The notes under the pieces are model-generated. The model made no database searches. It was not told where the DNA came from and saw nothing but the letters and a program-made list of their open reading frames with translations. Shown piece by piece: positions 22,181 through 35,593 of a stretch of 64,000 bases of DNA. Source of the stretch: Bidens hawaiensis (taxonomy: Eukaryota > Streptophyta > Magnoliopsida > Asterales > Asteraceae); assembly GCA_021521415.1 (NCBI GenBank), contig JAIQDT010000059.1, forward strand, positions 496,001-560,000, given 5' to 3'. How positions within the stretch are numbered: position 1 is the first letter of the stretch; each line of letters starts with the position of its first letter. The position numbers and the translations under genes were made by a program.

Positions 22181-24294
22181 CAACTTCATTCAAGTTTGTT
22201 TTAAGAGCTTCAATTGTAGCTTTAAAGGCATCGTCTGCCTCTTTCAACTTCCTTTCATCTTCCTACTCTTTTTCTTTCATTTTTATTAAGGCTTCAATGA
22301 CTTCTTGAGGGATTTCCTCTTCCTCCTTTTGTTCCAAAGACTCTAACTCTTCATTTATCAATCTCATAGCAGTCTTCACAGATTCAACTTCTGCTATGTT
22401 TGGATCAATTATATTTTCTTTGTGCAATATGTCATCAGATTGAACTGTATGTTGGGGCAGGGGGTGTAGATCATCATCGGTAAGTGCAATCCCCTTTCCC
22501 TTTGCCTTTCTTTTCAAGAGTTCTTCTTCGGTTTCTTCTTCTTCTTTGTTCTCCCCCTCATCCTCTGATTCTCCTTCATCATAAGCTTGATTTATCATGT
22601 TTAAGGCATTTGATGATTCAACCTCTACCACTTCCTATTCAGAACTCCCATATAATTCACCAATGACTTTTAATCCTTCTGCAACATCAGGTTTCTCCCC
22701 TTGTTTTGGTGCATTTGAGGTCTTCTCAACCTCAAGATGACCTTCTAGGGTTCGAATATTCAATAATGCTTCATTCAGTGCAGCTTCCAATGACGAGTTC
22801 CTCTTAGCCAAAATGGTATTTTGCTCCTTAACATTATGTTCTCAAACTCAAGCCTTGCATTCTCACAAACAACATCATATAGGTTAGGGCTTGATGGTGG
22901 GGTTTCATGAATTAGCTCTTGAGCGGGTTCAGAGGATGGGATTGGTTGAGTTTGTGGGGTAGATTCAGAAGCAGGTTGATCGTGACTGGGTTGGGTTGAT
23001 TGCGGTGGGGAGTAATGGAATGACTCTTGTAGCGGAGATGTAGGTGGTGTGGGCACAGGAATGTTAACAGTTGGTACTGCATCAGATGGGGCCGGTTCAG
23101 TTGTGGATGGCGAAGATGGAATATCATCAATAGCATCATTTGATTCCACAGAATCTGTGCCATCGTGGTAAGTCTCAGGTGGTGGAGAGTCGGGTGGAGT
23201 TATCTTTTCAATGGTTGCAGCAACGTTCGAGATAACATTTTCTATAAGGGCATCTTCATCCAATGGTTCTGGAGATTTAGGGACGGTACCCGCAACTGGT
23301 TCATCAATGTCTTCATGTATCTCCATCTCTGCATTACCTTCTTCATTGTCAGCCTGCTCAATCAAAGGCACATTTACCGCAATTTCCTCCTGTGCAGCAT
23401 CATTATTACCAATCATCATGCCATTTCCACCTTCCGCACCATCATCACCATCATTACTATTTCCATCATCATTTGCACCATCATTATCTTCATCATCACT
23501 ATTCCTTTGAGTCCTTGGTACATCAATAGCTTCTAATGCTGGTACGAGCAACCATGGTAGTAAATCCCATTCATCATTATCAACAAACTTGCTTTTAGCA
23601 TCTTTCAATCCCTTGCAGATGTTTGGATTCTGCAATCCCAACACTTCACCAGACCGTTGAAGATCAGGCAAAACCCTGTTTATCAAAATCTTTAGAAACC
23701 TTGGATACATGAGGAATCTTTGTCCTTCTGCCTTTTCTACATTGGAAACTAACCCTTGAAAGATAAGTCTTGAAACATTAAAGGGTTGCCTGTAGAATAT
23801 TGCCACAGTGAGAGTCCCAAGCTCTCTGCTTAATAAAGTCCATGTCCCTCTCCTAGGAGATAATGACTGGATCACATGATGAATTAAGAACCGGTAGATC
23901 AACGGAAAACTTCCTTTTTGAAACTGTCCCTCCTTCACTCCTCCCTGGTAGCCTATCGTCTCTTGAAAGACTCGCAATAGCCTCGGGACAGAGTAAGACA
24001 GCCGAGCCTCAAAGTTGTCATTTAGGTCTAGAGCGGCTATGATTGAGGCTTCTGTTATCTCAATGTCATGATTTAGAACCGACGCCTCAATTCTCTCTCC
24101 GTTGACATCGTTGACATAAGTTGCGGACTGCCAAAAATCTGTAAGATGATTCGTGTAGAGTGTGGGATTTCAGTCAATGCCACCCGCAGATTGGAGTTTC
24201 TTAAGAAATTTATTATCGGCTCCAAATCGCGATTTTCATCAACTATCTCCAACTGTGCGCACATATTGTGCCGTTTTTCGAATTTAAACGCCAT
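22181..24294 (-). pseudogene. env-like gene of element B, N-terminal part
   Basis: ATG at 24292-24294 begins MAFKFEKRHNMCAQLE, clearly related to the start of the element C protein (MALSWNKSHNICAFVE). Both then carry a FLMYPRFL motif, an acidic D/N/G-rich stretch (SDDEDNDGANDDGNSNDGDD here), a long proline-rich segment, and helices likely to form coiled coils. A one-base shift near 24095-24105 splits the N-terminal domain, another near 22820 separates the segment ending ENIML, and stops near 22637 and at 22263 precede the insertion of LTR D. Position between pol and 3' LTR matches the env-like gene of Sirevirus relatives. No hydrophobic fusion or anchor segment is evident and the role is unknown. 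Confidence 0.75.
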
Positions 24295-24299
24295 CAGTT

Positions 24300-24321
24300 C
24301 TGCAAAGATAAAAGAATGTCA
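24300..24321 (-). promoter_or_regulatory. splice acceptor just upstream of the env-like ATG of B
   Basis: The minus strand reads CATTCTTTTATCTTTGCAG, then AACTG and the ATG. This is a strong plant 3' splice site (pyrimidine tract plus GCAG) five bases before the start codon, as expected for a spliced subgenomic mRNA. Confidence 0.6.
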
Positions 24322-27300
24322 GTACACAAAGTTGCAAAACTAATATATGAGAATTGATAGATGATTAATGGCGTCTTCAATTAACCTGTTCCGTAGTAAT
24401 ATGTGTACCTGTCAGAACAAGTAAACAGTTAGTCAAAAGTTCAATTAGAAACCCTAATTTCAAAATTGGTGTGACGATTTTTGAATAGCAATGTCTTACC
24501 GAAGTCGAAACAGAGCTAATGGCTGTAATCGAAGTAAAATTAATCAGGCATTAGAGCCGCGAGAAATAGGCAGATAGCACGAGCAAGAGGGTGTTTGCGA
24601 TTATGTTTAAAAGAGGAAGAGATATGTGAAAAAGTTTCTAAGTCCCCCTTTTATACCTAACGTTTGGGTGGTACAGTACCTTGGTTTGTTGTCTAGCACA
24701 CGATAGTTGTCATTTAATTTCAAATTTAATTGTACCTCCCTTGCTCGAGCATACAGCCAAAGTAAAAGCTGGCCCCCTTTGTACACGAGTACATGGTACA
24801 ACCCTTGCTCGATGTACTTGGAATATTCTCTGTCTTTGTCCGAGTACATGGTACAAACTTACTCGACTATGCATCATGCTCGAGATACTTAGAAATATAT
24901 CATCACTACTCTATGCTCGAGATGTATTCCAGTGTTACAGACTTTGCTCGACTCTATAGCTCTATGAGCTCGACGTACATCTATGCTCGAAAGCCTTAGC
25001 AGATTAAATCTTTCATATTCTTGTACTCGAACTCACAGCATAAGTGTCTAGTTCACAAGTTTGCTCAAACTACTTAACAAAATATTCCATCAAGTTCCTT
25101 ATCTCGAATTCTTATACCTAAGTATCTAGCACACAATGATGCTCGAAACACATAAATGTTTTCTATCATTCAGTTCTTTGTGCTCGAAAACTTAGAGCTT
25201 AACTACTTACCATGCAAGCATGCTCGAAACACATAACATCAATTTTCATAGCATAGCAGGTGCTCGAAGATAAGATCCATGCTCAAAACACTTAACAAAA
25301 TTTTCAGTATGCTTGAGAGTAAGAGTCATGCTCGAAACACTTAAGAAAAAAATTTTCATGTCATGCTCAAAACATATGTCAATTCACATGTCACATAGTA
25401 TGCTCGAAGCAGTGATACGTAAGCAAGCACAGTCTCAATGCTCGAAACACTTAACTGAATATGCATGTTAGGTTGAGAATCACAACTGCTAAGCCACTAA
25501 CCCAAGACATGATTAATCATGTCTTGTGCTCAAAATTTCAATTTTCTCAAGGAATAATCAATGCAGAACAGTAAGTTAAATTGAGCAATTTGTTTAAGGT
25601 GACTTAAGAGATCAAAATCCAGCTCAACATAAAATTCATTTTAAATCATTTGGAAAGATCTCAACATGGGATCAGACTATCTAAAATAACGATCACACCA
25701 CTTCATGGTCAGTGTTATTATGACTCAAGTCAGGTTGACAGCAGGTATACTTAGCATAATGGTCATTGCTCTCTGTGATACATTTAGGATTCAATTAGAG
25801 CATAAGATAGGAATGGTTATCACTATAGCTTCAGATTGCCTCTAATATGTTCTCAAAGCGTATTTAGCATTATCCAAATCACTCCGAATTGACTCCGACC
25901 CCCTGATGCCCTGGTCAAAATTGATTTTTGTATATTAGAGCAGTTATTTATTTATATTTTGTCTTTGATAACAGACTGTAAGGTTGAACGTTGGACTTAC
26001 ATGCCATCCGGACTTACATGCCTTACATTCAGGGTGTTTAGGACTTACTTGTATCCCCACCCCTGTAGTTCCCTTAGTGCCCCATAAGTCATGAAATCAG
26101 ATAACTTATATATATATATTTATATATTATTCTTTTGATATTTGTATACTTTTCAATCTCTTTCTTTCTCTTTTCTTTTGAGAGGTTTTTCATATATCAA
26201 TAATTTATTTTTGCTCAAATACTTTATAGATATTTTTATAGACCAGAAACACCAACGGGCTCGTGTATGATTGGATAATGACTTTTCTGCCTATCATTCG
26301 GAGAGATATGCTAGAGAACATACCTTATTTTTCAATGTTTCACCACATCATACTTAGAAAATTTAAGTGTATATCACATATTGCAACTACAGACTATGGA
26401 ATGCTACCATACTTTGCCAATGACTGTACTTAAAAGCCTTTTGAACTTATAATCCATGGGTTAGTTATCTTAAACAGTTTTCTATTATTTCCCAATTTAG
26501 GTTGGATTCAATTTCACAGAAAATATTTTCTTGCTTCCTTGAAGCTGGGAACTTGGATAATATTATCATTTCTCTTATTCAATATCATCGAAAAAAGTGT
26601 TGCTTTGTCAAAAACTTTTACCCATTTTAAAAACCATTTCCTTTTGAGAGTCCAATTGAAAACCAGTGATTTTTAAAGATGGTGTTGTCTTTTAAGCATT
26701 TGTAACAAGCACACACTTTCACAGGATCAAAACACAAACATTTAGATAGCATAGAGCTAACAAATCATCACTTAAGTCTGTCGAGCATGCTCAGAACTTC
26801 ATCGAGCATGCCCGAAAGTCTATCAAGCAACGTTAGAAGTATATCATTTCAATGAATGTGCTCGATAAACTTTAACTTTGTGCTTGAGCAGTAATATGCA
26901 AAGAATAAGCATGGTATCCTGAACACATGTGCATGCTCGGCCACCTGTAACAACACTTATGCTCTAGTTACTTGAGAAAAACAATAAGTGTGGATTGTCT
27001 GTGCTCGAAGAGCATTAAACACCCATTTGCCACAGAAGCATGCTCGAAACACTTGCAAAAGTTTTCAAGACAGCATTCTATGCTCGAGCTGTTGAGCAAT
27101 GACATCTGTGCTCGAATGACTTAGAATAGTCTTACAGGAGCCTATGCTTGTGCTCAAAGAGCAACAAGCTCATTATCAAGCACAGATTCATGCTCGAAGT
27201 ACTTAGAATCATAAAAATTCATCATGAAGGCACAGATCAAAGTACTACAAGCTGTTATTAACACAGTTAACATAAATTCCACACAAGAACAGTCACAATC

Positions 27301-27407
27301 ATGATTCATGCAATTTGAGTAATCAGCATAGCAATTTTATCATGCAAACATTCAAAGTGAGTAACATAGATCATCAGTAAACACCTCACTTGAGCACATA
27401 TCCTAAA
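24322..27407 (-). other. pol-env noncoding zone of element B
   Basis: About 3.1 kb with no gene. It carries the TGCTCGA word array (separate entry). At about 25660-25740, read on the minus strand, is a block with CATAATAACACTG and a CGTTATTTTAGATAGTCTGAT core. It resembles conserved blocks of element C (about 36515-36595) and element A (about 63870-63965). An AG|GT junction after a pyrimidine tract (TTGTTCTGACAG|GTACAC, minus) lies at 24407-24421. Confidence 0.6.
24736..27195 (-). repeat. TGCTCGA/TCGAGCA word array in element B
   Basis: Dozens of copies of TGCTCGA, often as ATGCTCGAAACACTTA, with fewer inverted TCGAGCA copies, occupy about 24736-25460 and 26775-27195, with a mostly word-free gap between. 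The same word fills both LTRs upstream of their TATA boxes (15375-15910 and 56423-56960). Several copies have decayed to TGCTCAA or TGCTTGA, changes at the central CpG. Confidence 0.88.
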
Positions 27408-27750
27408 TTAAACCTCATTTGCATTTATCATTCCTAGGCATTTTAACAGAAAATGAAACCTGGTTTTTTCTAAAGGTTTGGTGAACAAATCAGCCAAATT
27501 ATCATATGTGTCTACCCTTTTCATTTCTATTAGCCCTTTTTCCTGACAATCCCTAATGAAATGATGTCTAATTTCAATGTGCTTAGTCTTAGAATGTTGG
27601 ACTGGATTCTTAACAATAAACATAGCAGCAGTATTATCAATTAAGATAGGAGTAAGTAAGAAATTCAGACCATAGTCCAGTAGTTGATTTTGAATCCACA
27701 AAACCTGTGCACAGCAAGCAGAGGCAGCAGTATACTCAGCTTCAGCAGTG
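27408..27750 (-). pseudogene. RNase H C-terminal part of element B pol
   Basis: Encodes the end of the copia RNase H domain, which degrades the RNA strand during reverse transcription. Recognisable are the TAEAEY-type segment just left of the target copy, VLWIQNQLLDYGL, the IDN(T)AA motif, the KTKHIEIRHHFIRD block and the LADLFTKPL end, closing at TAA 27408-27410. This part has no internal stop. The upstream remainder is at 41487 and beyond, separated by element C, which entered at the GAGAT target (27751-27755 and 41482-41486). Confidence 0.88.
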
Positions 27751-27755
27751 GAGAT

Positions 27756-28252
27756 TGTTGATACACGTTATGTACGTCTCAGTCTTTATCATGGCATTAA
27801 TGTATTTAGTATAAAGTATAGGGGTCTTAATGTAAATATGGCTAAATGAGCCATTCGCTCTAAAGTAATGTTACATTCGTTACCCTGTATCGAATGTAAC
27901 ACATTCGTCTAAATTGTAAGCTCATTCGTTAACCCTGTTTAACGAATGAGATAACGAATGAGGGCTATTCGTTATAGGTTGAAGTATTAATGAATGAGGA
28001 GTTCATTCATATGGTTTAATGTAACGAATGACACATTCATTAACTGTTAAGTTAACGAATGTGGTCATCCCCTATATATAGTCTGTAAATTACTCATTAA
28101 TGTAAGTTTTTCAAGTTTTTCAGTTCAGTAATCATTCTCTTTCGTTACTCTGTCAAATTGCCATCTCCATAACGTATTACAGCTTAGTCGTATAACAATC
28201 AACATGTGTATCGTTGTTATCAAGATCTAGATCCGTATTCAAGGTTCTTTAA
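27756..28252 (+). repeat. 5' LTR of element C
   Basis: Starts TGTTGATACACG. The last two bases are AA where the 3' LTR has CA. ATTCGTT/AACGAAT words fill 27851-28070, immediately upstream of the TATA box. Several words are degraded here but intact in the 3' LTR. Confidence 0.92.
28071..28080 (+). promoter_or_regulatory. TATA box of element C 5' LTR
   Basis: CCTATATATA lies about 170 bases from the LTR end and directly after the word array. The same box is in the 3' LTR at 41300-41309. It probably defines the U3/R boundary region. Confidence 0.6.
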
Positions 28253-28253
28253 G

Positions 28254-28265
28254 TGGTATCAAAGC
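28254..28265 (+). other. primer binding site of element C
   Basis: TGGTATCAAAGC, one base after the 5' LTR; initiator-Met type with the same one-base change as element A. Confidence 0.88.
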
Positions 28266-28564
28266 TATGGATCTGATCTACGATACATAATCAAGTTTTA
28301 ATCGAAATCAATTGATCAATTTCGAACATGAATTAATTGATTTTGTGATTTAATTGAGATTCAAAAACAGAGTCTTGTTGTTCGTTAAATTGAACCTGAT
28401 TGAAGAATGATTATGAGTTCGGAATAGGCAATTAATGTTCGGATTTGGTTTTGGATTGTTTTGATATAAGTTTTGAGTAGTTTCAGTAAGATTCGGACGA
28501 GTTGGAAGTTAAAATTGGAAGTTTGAATCGTTGAAGACTTATTTGTTATGATGAAGTCTTATTC

Positions 28565-28900
28565 GTTAGGATGAAGCCTGATTCGTTACACTGTTTACAC
28601 TCATTCGCTAAGATCTCATTCGTTCAACCTTTTTCGTTAAGCCTCACTGTCATTCGTTAGCAAAATTTTTAACGAATATCCCATTCGTTAAAGTAATCAA
28701 TTTTTAACGAATATCCCATTCGTTAAAGCAATCAATTGTTAACGAATATCCCATTCGTTAAAGTAATCAATTTTTAACGAATATCCCATTCATTAAAGTA
28801 ATCAATTTTTAACGAATATTTCATTCATTAAAGTATTAACGAATATCCTATTCGTTACTGGTTCATTCGTGTGAACAGTAAACGAATAACCTTTGAAAGT
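28565..28900 (+). repeat. ATTCGTT/AACGAAT word array with 35-bp tandem units, leader of C
   Basis: Irregular ATTCGTT words at 28565-28660 are followed by five tandem units of exactly 35 bp starting at 28671, 28706, 28741, 28776 and 28811, then a partial sixth at about 28838. Each unit contains AACGAAT-ATCC-CATTCGTT, an inverted pair able to form a 7-bp hairpin. It ends about 30 bases before the gag ATG. Confidence 0.9.
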
Positions 28901-28928
28901 TTGACAATTTTAATCCCTGAAGTTTATC

Positions 28929-31900
28929 ATGGCTGCTCAGAATTCATCTTATTATGCATTAGCATCACAGAATGTCTTATTACAACAGACGCTGACGATG
29001 GATAACGAGATTGGCAGTCATAATAAGTGTCCCAAGCTGTTGAAACTATTGGATTTTGCCCGTTGGGAACCAAGATTCCGTGCACATCTGGGATCCGTAC
29101 ATCCTAGCAGTGTTCGTTTTCTTGATGATGTTTATGCTGCACCACTGATCGGTAATGACAATACAAGTTGGACTCTGAAACCTTTTAAGGATTATGAGAA
29201 AAATGAGTTGAAGGACTTTGAAAGTGAAACGAAAGCATATTCTACACTCACTATGGCGTTACCGGAACATATTTTTCATCAATATAGTACGATCAAAGTC
29301 TGTGCTTCACTGTTTACTACCTTGAAAACTAGAAGTTTGGGAAATACTCTCGAAAGCAAGAAGACTTTGGTGAAATTTCAATTCAGAAATTTTATCCTGA
29401 TGAAAAATGAAACTGTAGAAGAGATGATCAACCGTTTCAGCCATTTGATTGTTGGGATGTCATTTGTTGATCTTGCTCCAACTGAACAAGATAAGATTGA
29501 TACTTTAAAGAATGCTTTACCTACAGATTATTCAATTTTTTTGTTTGTGCTTAAAGAGAACGGTTTCTTTCAGAAACCTGAACTGACTGCTGTACAATTC
29601 ATTAACAAAATCGAAGAAAGGGAATTTGATCTTAAATGTCAATCTACCTTGAAAGAAAATCAAAATCAGCAGTCATCAACTCAGAATCCGTTACTTTATG
29701 GTGGTGCATTACCGGCAAACAATGCGACAAGCTCAGTGCCTATTAATTCATTCTTTGCTCAATCTCAAGAGGGTCCTAACGTAAACAATTCTCCTAATGT
29801 ATGTTTCATGGCGAGTGGTGTAACTGGAAACTCAAATGCTCATACTTCAAGCCTACCCAAGGTTAATTTACAAGAAGCTGAACAACAGTTTGCTTTTGTA
29901 TGTGCATTCATGACTTCATATGAACAACTGGTGGGAAGTAAGATTGCTACGAGTGATCTCACAGATAAGGATTATGATCAAATCGACCCAAATGATCTTG
30001 AGCTTATGGATTTGAAATAGAACATGGCCATGATTGTTCGAAAGGTTAAAAGATTCATGCAACGAACGGGAAAAGATCTTCCCACGTTGAACAGAAGGGT
30101 TGGATTTGATAAATTAAAAGTCAAATGTTATAATTGCAGTGAAATTGGCCATTTTTCCAATGAGTGTGACAAGCCGAAGAAAGATTTTTCTGGCTCACGC
30201 AATTCTGACCGTTCTTCTACAAAGTCTTCATCTGGAGGAGATAAAAGTAACACTACTAGCTTTGGTGATCAAGAAAAATCTCCAGTTACTCAAGCTTTAT
30301 TGGTAAATGATGAAGTTGATTGGTCTCAGCGTTTATTGGGAAACCAGGCAAACGTTGCTATTGTTTAGACTGTGGAGAAGTTTGAGGATGCAAGTAGCGA
30401 TAATGTATTAGAAGGTAGTGATTCTTCTAACTCGGAAACTGACAGTGATCAATCTCTGTCATCTTCACAAGAATCATCTCCTGAAGAAACTGCATCTTAT
30501 GCCTGCATGGCTAAGATTGATGAGGTATGTATTACACCTTAAAGTAATATAAATGAATTTGCATCAATAATGGTGGATTGTTCTGAGTGTGTTGTGTTAA
30601 AAGCCAAACTTGAAACAACATTAACTCACAACAATACATTTACTAATGATTACTTTACTATCAAGGAATGCTATAAGAAAAAGACAAAATTACTTGAGCA
30701 AACGAATTTGAAAATTCAGAAATTATCAGATAGTAATCATGATCTTAAAGCTAAGGTCCATTGTAAAATTATTGAAATGGATCAACATTTAAAGGAGATT
30801 CTTCGTCTTCGAACTTGCATTTCCAAAATCGAACAAGAAAAATGGAATTAAATCATAAACTCAGTAAATTCAGAGATTCTTCTTTCTTTTGAATGAGATA
30901 ATTGAGGTTAATCATTCACACAAAAAGAACGGAAAAGCAGGTTGGATACGTCGAAATTCCTCCTCCATTTAATCAGGATTACAGTAGCGTTCCTAAGGCA
31001 AAAAATTCTTTAAGTATGCCTACTGTTAAACCTGAAAATGTTGAGTCATGTGAACTGACTCGTGAACCAGCTATTATTGAAAGCAAAAAGGTGTTTACCA
31101 AAAATGAAATGGATGGTTCAATTGAGGAGTTGACTGAAACATATGTGATTGTTAAAAATAAGGACATTCCAATTGATAATCACATTCTGTGTGAACCAGA
31201 AGATTTTGAAAAAGTTGTTTATGATGCAAAATCTTCAAATGTTTCTTTAAACAATTCAAGTGTTCCTAATGAGCTTCCTAAAGTAATTCCAAAGGAACAA
31301 GTTAATGTAACTTCCACAGACAAGCTTTCAGTATCTGATGAGGAATAAATGCAATTTATTAATCCTCCACTGAAAACTTCAACTGGAAAAGTATTTAAAT
31401 TAAAAGGTCTCTCAAAAGTGTTCTCAGACAAAGAAGTTCCATTGAATCTTCTTAAACCAGAATTGATTGAATGTGTATTTCAAGATGAAACTACTCAAAT
31501 GACTGAACTTGAGAGGAAATTTCTTCAATCAAAAACTAGAAATATTCAAAAACAAAAAACAAATGTTTTTAAACCTATAAAATTCATCAAATCGTCAGGT
31601 TTGGAAAATTCATCGAATTTGACAAATCTTGAATTTTACAAAACGAAGAAGGGTTTAAAACATGAGTCATCAAAGAAGGTCACTTTTGAGACACCTAAAT
31701 CTGATAATCTGAAAACTTTGTTATCACAACCAACCGGTACATCATCACAACGAAGCTTAGACTCTCGACTATGTTTCAAGTGTGGTGAACCGGGTCACGT
31801 TTCGAGACGATGCAAAGCAAAGATCAAAAATATCGAAAATTATTCAACTTGCCAAGCGAATGATTTTTCTAACATAAAAGAAAATTAAGTTGATGATTCT

Positions 31901-32161
31901 TTGATAATGTATTCAAACATCAATCAGAGGAAAGTTATTCCGATTGATGCACTTAATGTATTGAACACATGTGTTGACAGTGTTCAACCCATTTGTTCAA
32001 ACACGGATTCAGGAAGAATCCGTGATGGTTATCTTAAGAAGAAATCTAAGAAAACTGCCACTTATTCTCAAGTACCGAATATGTGTGTTAATTTATTAAG
32101 TTCTCCAAAGGTTTCAAAGGGAGAGCCCAAGACTGAGGCTTGGGCTGCCTTTTTAAACTAA
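28929..32161 (+). pseudogene. copia gag and gag-pol linker, element C
   Basis: ATG at 28929 begins a copia Gag; the capsid part includes FARWEPRFRAHLGSV, ALPEHIFHQYSTIKV and a VEEMINRFSHLI helix. A first zinc knuckle CYNCSEIGHFSNEC lies at 30126-30167 and a second, CFKCGEPGHVSRRC, at 31772-31813, with a K/E-rich helical stretch between. The reading stays in one frame to about 30849, shifts near 30850-30900, and continues in frame with pol. Stops interrupt it at 30018, 30366, 30539, 30849, 31346, 31886 and 32159. Gag packages the element RNA; the knuckles bind nucleic acid. Confidence 0.85.
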
Positions 32162-35100
32162 TCATTTTACTTAATTATACAGGGTACATCTAGGTCCGTA
32201 TCAACTCAAAAATGGATATTGGATAATGGATGTTCTCGGCATATAACCGGTAACATAGACCTTCTGCACAACATTAAAGATATTCAAGGGGGTTATGTGG
32301 CTTTTGCTGGTAATCAAGGAGGGATGATTACAAAAGAAGGAGAAGTTTCAAATGGTAGAATTACGTTTGAAAAGGTTAATTATTGTGAAAAGGTGGATCA
32401 CAATCTGTTGAGTGTTTCACAGATTTGTGATAAGAAGTTTACCACCATTTTTACCGACAAGGAATGTGTTATTCTTCAACCAGGATTCACAATTCCAGAA
32501 GACATGGTTGTCATGCGATCACCTCGATCAAATGATATTTATGTACTTGACATGAGTTACGATGTCAAAGTTTCGCCCTCATTTACTTGCTTCGTGTCTA
32601 AAGCAACAGAGAAAGATTCTATTCTTTGGCATAGACGCATGGGACACATTCACTTAAGAAAAATCAACTTTTTGATGACAAATGATTTAGTGAATGGAGT
32701 GTCCCTCAAGAACTTTAAATTTAATGATCATTGCGTTGCGTGCAAGAAGGGGAAACAAAGGAAGAAATCTCACCCGACCAAATCACTAAACGATATCGTT
32801 ACTCCTCTGGAACGACTTCATATGGATCTTTTTGGTCCAGTGAACCGTGCTAGCATTGCTGGAGATTTTTATTGTTTGGTTGTGACAGATGATTTCTCTC
32901 GTTACTCGTGGGTGTTATTTATGGGATCGAAAGATGAAACTCCTGTGCTGATTCAAAACCTTATTACAAAGATCGAATCACTTTACAACCTGAAAGTGAG
33001 ACGAATTCGTAGTGACAATGGAACTGAGTTCAGGAATAATGTATTGGATTTCTTCTGTATTCAGAAAGGAATTCATCGGGAATTCAGTGCACCTTATGTT
33101 CCTGAACAGAATGGTGTGGCTGAGCGAAAGAATCGTACGTTGATTGAAGCTGCACGTACAATGCTGGCTGATTCAAAGCTACCTGTTCAATTCTGGAACG
33201 AAGCTGTGAATACTGCTTGTTACACATTGAATCGCGTACTAACGGTAAAGAAGCTCAAGAAGACTAGTTATGAGCTTCTACATAATTGTAAACCGAACTT
33301 AAAGTATTTGGAACCATTTGGGTGTCCATGTACTGTGTTGAAGAAAGTCGTTGGAAAGTTCGATGAGAAAGCTTTTGAGGGTTATTTCTTGGGTTATAAT
33401 TTTCCGAAGAAACGGGTTTTCAATCTTTCTTCTGGTAGAGTAGAGGAATGGTATCACGTTGATTGTCAAAGTTACACTACTCCACCAACTAGTACAGGAC
33501 CCGATTGGATGTTCGATTATGAACGATTATTTAATTCTACTGATATACCTGAAGATCTCATTAGATCGTATTTGGAGGATCAATGTCTTCCAAATTCAAG
33601 GTTTTCCTCGGTTGATGCAAGTGACTCTCCTAATTTATCTGAAATGTCAAACGATGCTTCTGAATTTTCCGATGATGCTGATTTTGTTGATTCATCGTCT
33701 GTACTGGTAGATGACGCTCAAGAGCCTAACGAGCCTATTCTAATCAGTGATGTGTCATCATTTGTCACTTTAGACACTACGGAGGAGAATGTTACTAATT
33801 TGGGTAATAATGTATCTGTTTCTGCGAATCCTATTTTACGGATTCATTCGCAACATCCACAGGATCAGATAATTGGTGATGTGAACGACGGGGTTCGCAC
33901 AAGGCACCAATTGGCTAACATATGTGATGATCAATCTGATCATAATGTATCTCCTACTGAGGATTCGATTGTTTGTGCTTATGCGGATTTGCACTCTTCG
34001 GGTATCCTTAGTATTGCACAATACACCTGCTTTTTATCACAGATAGAACCAACAAGTGTCGCAATGGCACTCAAGGAACCATCATGGGTTGAAGCTATGC
34101 AGGAGGAGCTGCAACAGTTTGTTAGACTGGGTGTATGGGACTTAATCGTCAAACCCGATCGCGTTAAAAAGGGGATTCCTACAAAATGGGTTTTTAAGTG
34201 CAAGAAGGACGATCGTGGGGTTATCATGCGAAATAAGGCGCGTTTGGCCGTTCTTGGTTACAATCAACAGGAAGGCATAGATTATACAGAAGTGTATGCT
34301 CCGGTGGCACGACTGGAGGCTATACGAATATTTCTTGCCTATGCAGCCTACAAAAACTTCAAAATTTATCAAATGGATGTAAAATCGGCATTTTTGAACG
34401 GAGCAATTCATGAAAAAGTGTACGTGAAACAGCCTCCTGGCTTCGAGGATCCCGACTTTCCTGAGCGTGTTTACCGTTTAAACAAAGCTCTATATGGTTT
34501 GCATCAGGCCCCGAAAGCCTGGTATAGAACGTTGGCTGATCATCTGATTGAAAGTGGATTCAAGAGGGGAACTGTGGATTGTACGTTATTTTACAAGAAT
34601 ATGGGTGATGATCTGCTCCTCGTCCAAATTTACGTGGACGATATTATTTTTGGTTCGACAAACGATAGTTTATGCAAAGACTTCGAGAAAACAATGCAGA
34701 CAAAATTCGAGATGAGTTCGATGGGAGAAATGAGTTTCTTTCTGGGTTTGCAAGTTCACCAGTCCGAAGCCGGGATCTTTATCCATCAGACAAAATATGT
34801 GAACGATGTCTTGAGACGATTCAAGATATCTGATGGCAGAATTCCCTCTACTCCTCTTCTCGTGGGTCACAATTTATCACCGGATGAATTGGAGGATACT
34901 GTAGATCCGACCCTATATCGAGCTATGATTGGATCACTCATGTATTTGACTGCTTCTCGACCGGACATTATGTTTGCTGTCTGTTTGTGTGCTAGGTATC
35001 AATAGAGTCCCCGAGTGACTCACCTGGCAGCAGTAAGGCGTATCTTACATTATCTGCGGGGATATCCAGACATCGGGTTATGGTAGCCCAAAGACGACAA

Positions 35101-35593
35101 CTTTGATCTCACCGCCTTTACTGACTCGGACTATGGAGGTTGGAAGATCAATTTCAAATCGACAACGGCGGGATGTCAATTCTTAGGAAACCGACTTGGT
35201 TCCTGGCAGTGTAAGAAGCAGACAACGGTCTCAACTTCAACAGCCGAAGCGGAGTATGTGGTGGCCTGGAGTTGCTGTTCACAGGTTCTCTGGATCCAGC
35301 AACATTTGAGGGATTACGGTTTGAAGTTTCTTACTACTCCTATTTTTATTGATAATTCTGCTGCAATTTCTATCACAAAAAATCCGGTTCAACATTCAAA
35401 AACAAAACATATTGAAATCCGTTAACACTTTATTCGTGATTGTTATGAAAAGAAATTAATATCAATTGATAAAATTCATACGGATTTTCAAAAGGCGGAC
35501 CTTTATACTAAAGCTTTTGACAAAACACATTTTCAATACTTGCTTGGTATAAATGGTTTAAAATCTTTCACAGAAATTCAAAAGCTTGGTTAG
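32162..35593 (+). pseudogene. copia pol (protease, integrase, RT, RNase H), element C
   Basis: One frame from about 32162 to TAG 35591-35593. Protease active site LDNGCSRH near 32219 (Asn where DSG/DTG is usual); HHCC zinc region [12 protein letters not shown]...CVACKKGKQ; integrase core with [15 protein letters not shown] and [11 protein letters not shown] holding the Asp-Asp-Glu residues; RT with [21 protein letters not shown] and catalytic YVDDIIFGS; RNase H with FTDSDYGG and TAEAEY. The first 928 codons are open. TAG at 35003, TAG at 35084 and TAA near 35424 then break the RNase H part. Domain order PR-IN-RT-RH defines Ty1/copia. Confidence 0.93.

Noticed and set aside
22912..23536. Overlapping frames on both strands in the env-like gene of B
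   Set aside because: Shadows of the biased codon content of the Pro/Asp/Asn-rich env-like frame.
28671..28860. 35-bp direct repeats that look like a CRISPR array
   Set aside because: The units are contiguous tandem copies without unique spacers, lie in a plant retrotransposon leader, and no cas gene is present.
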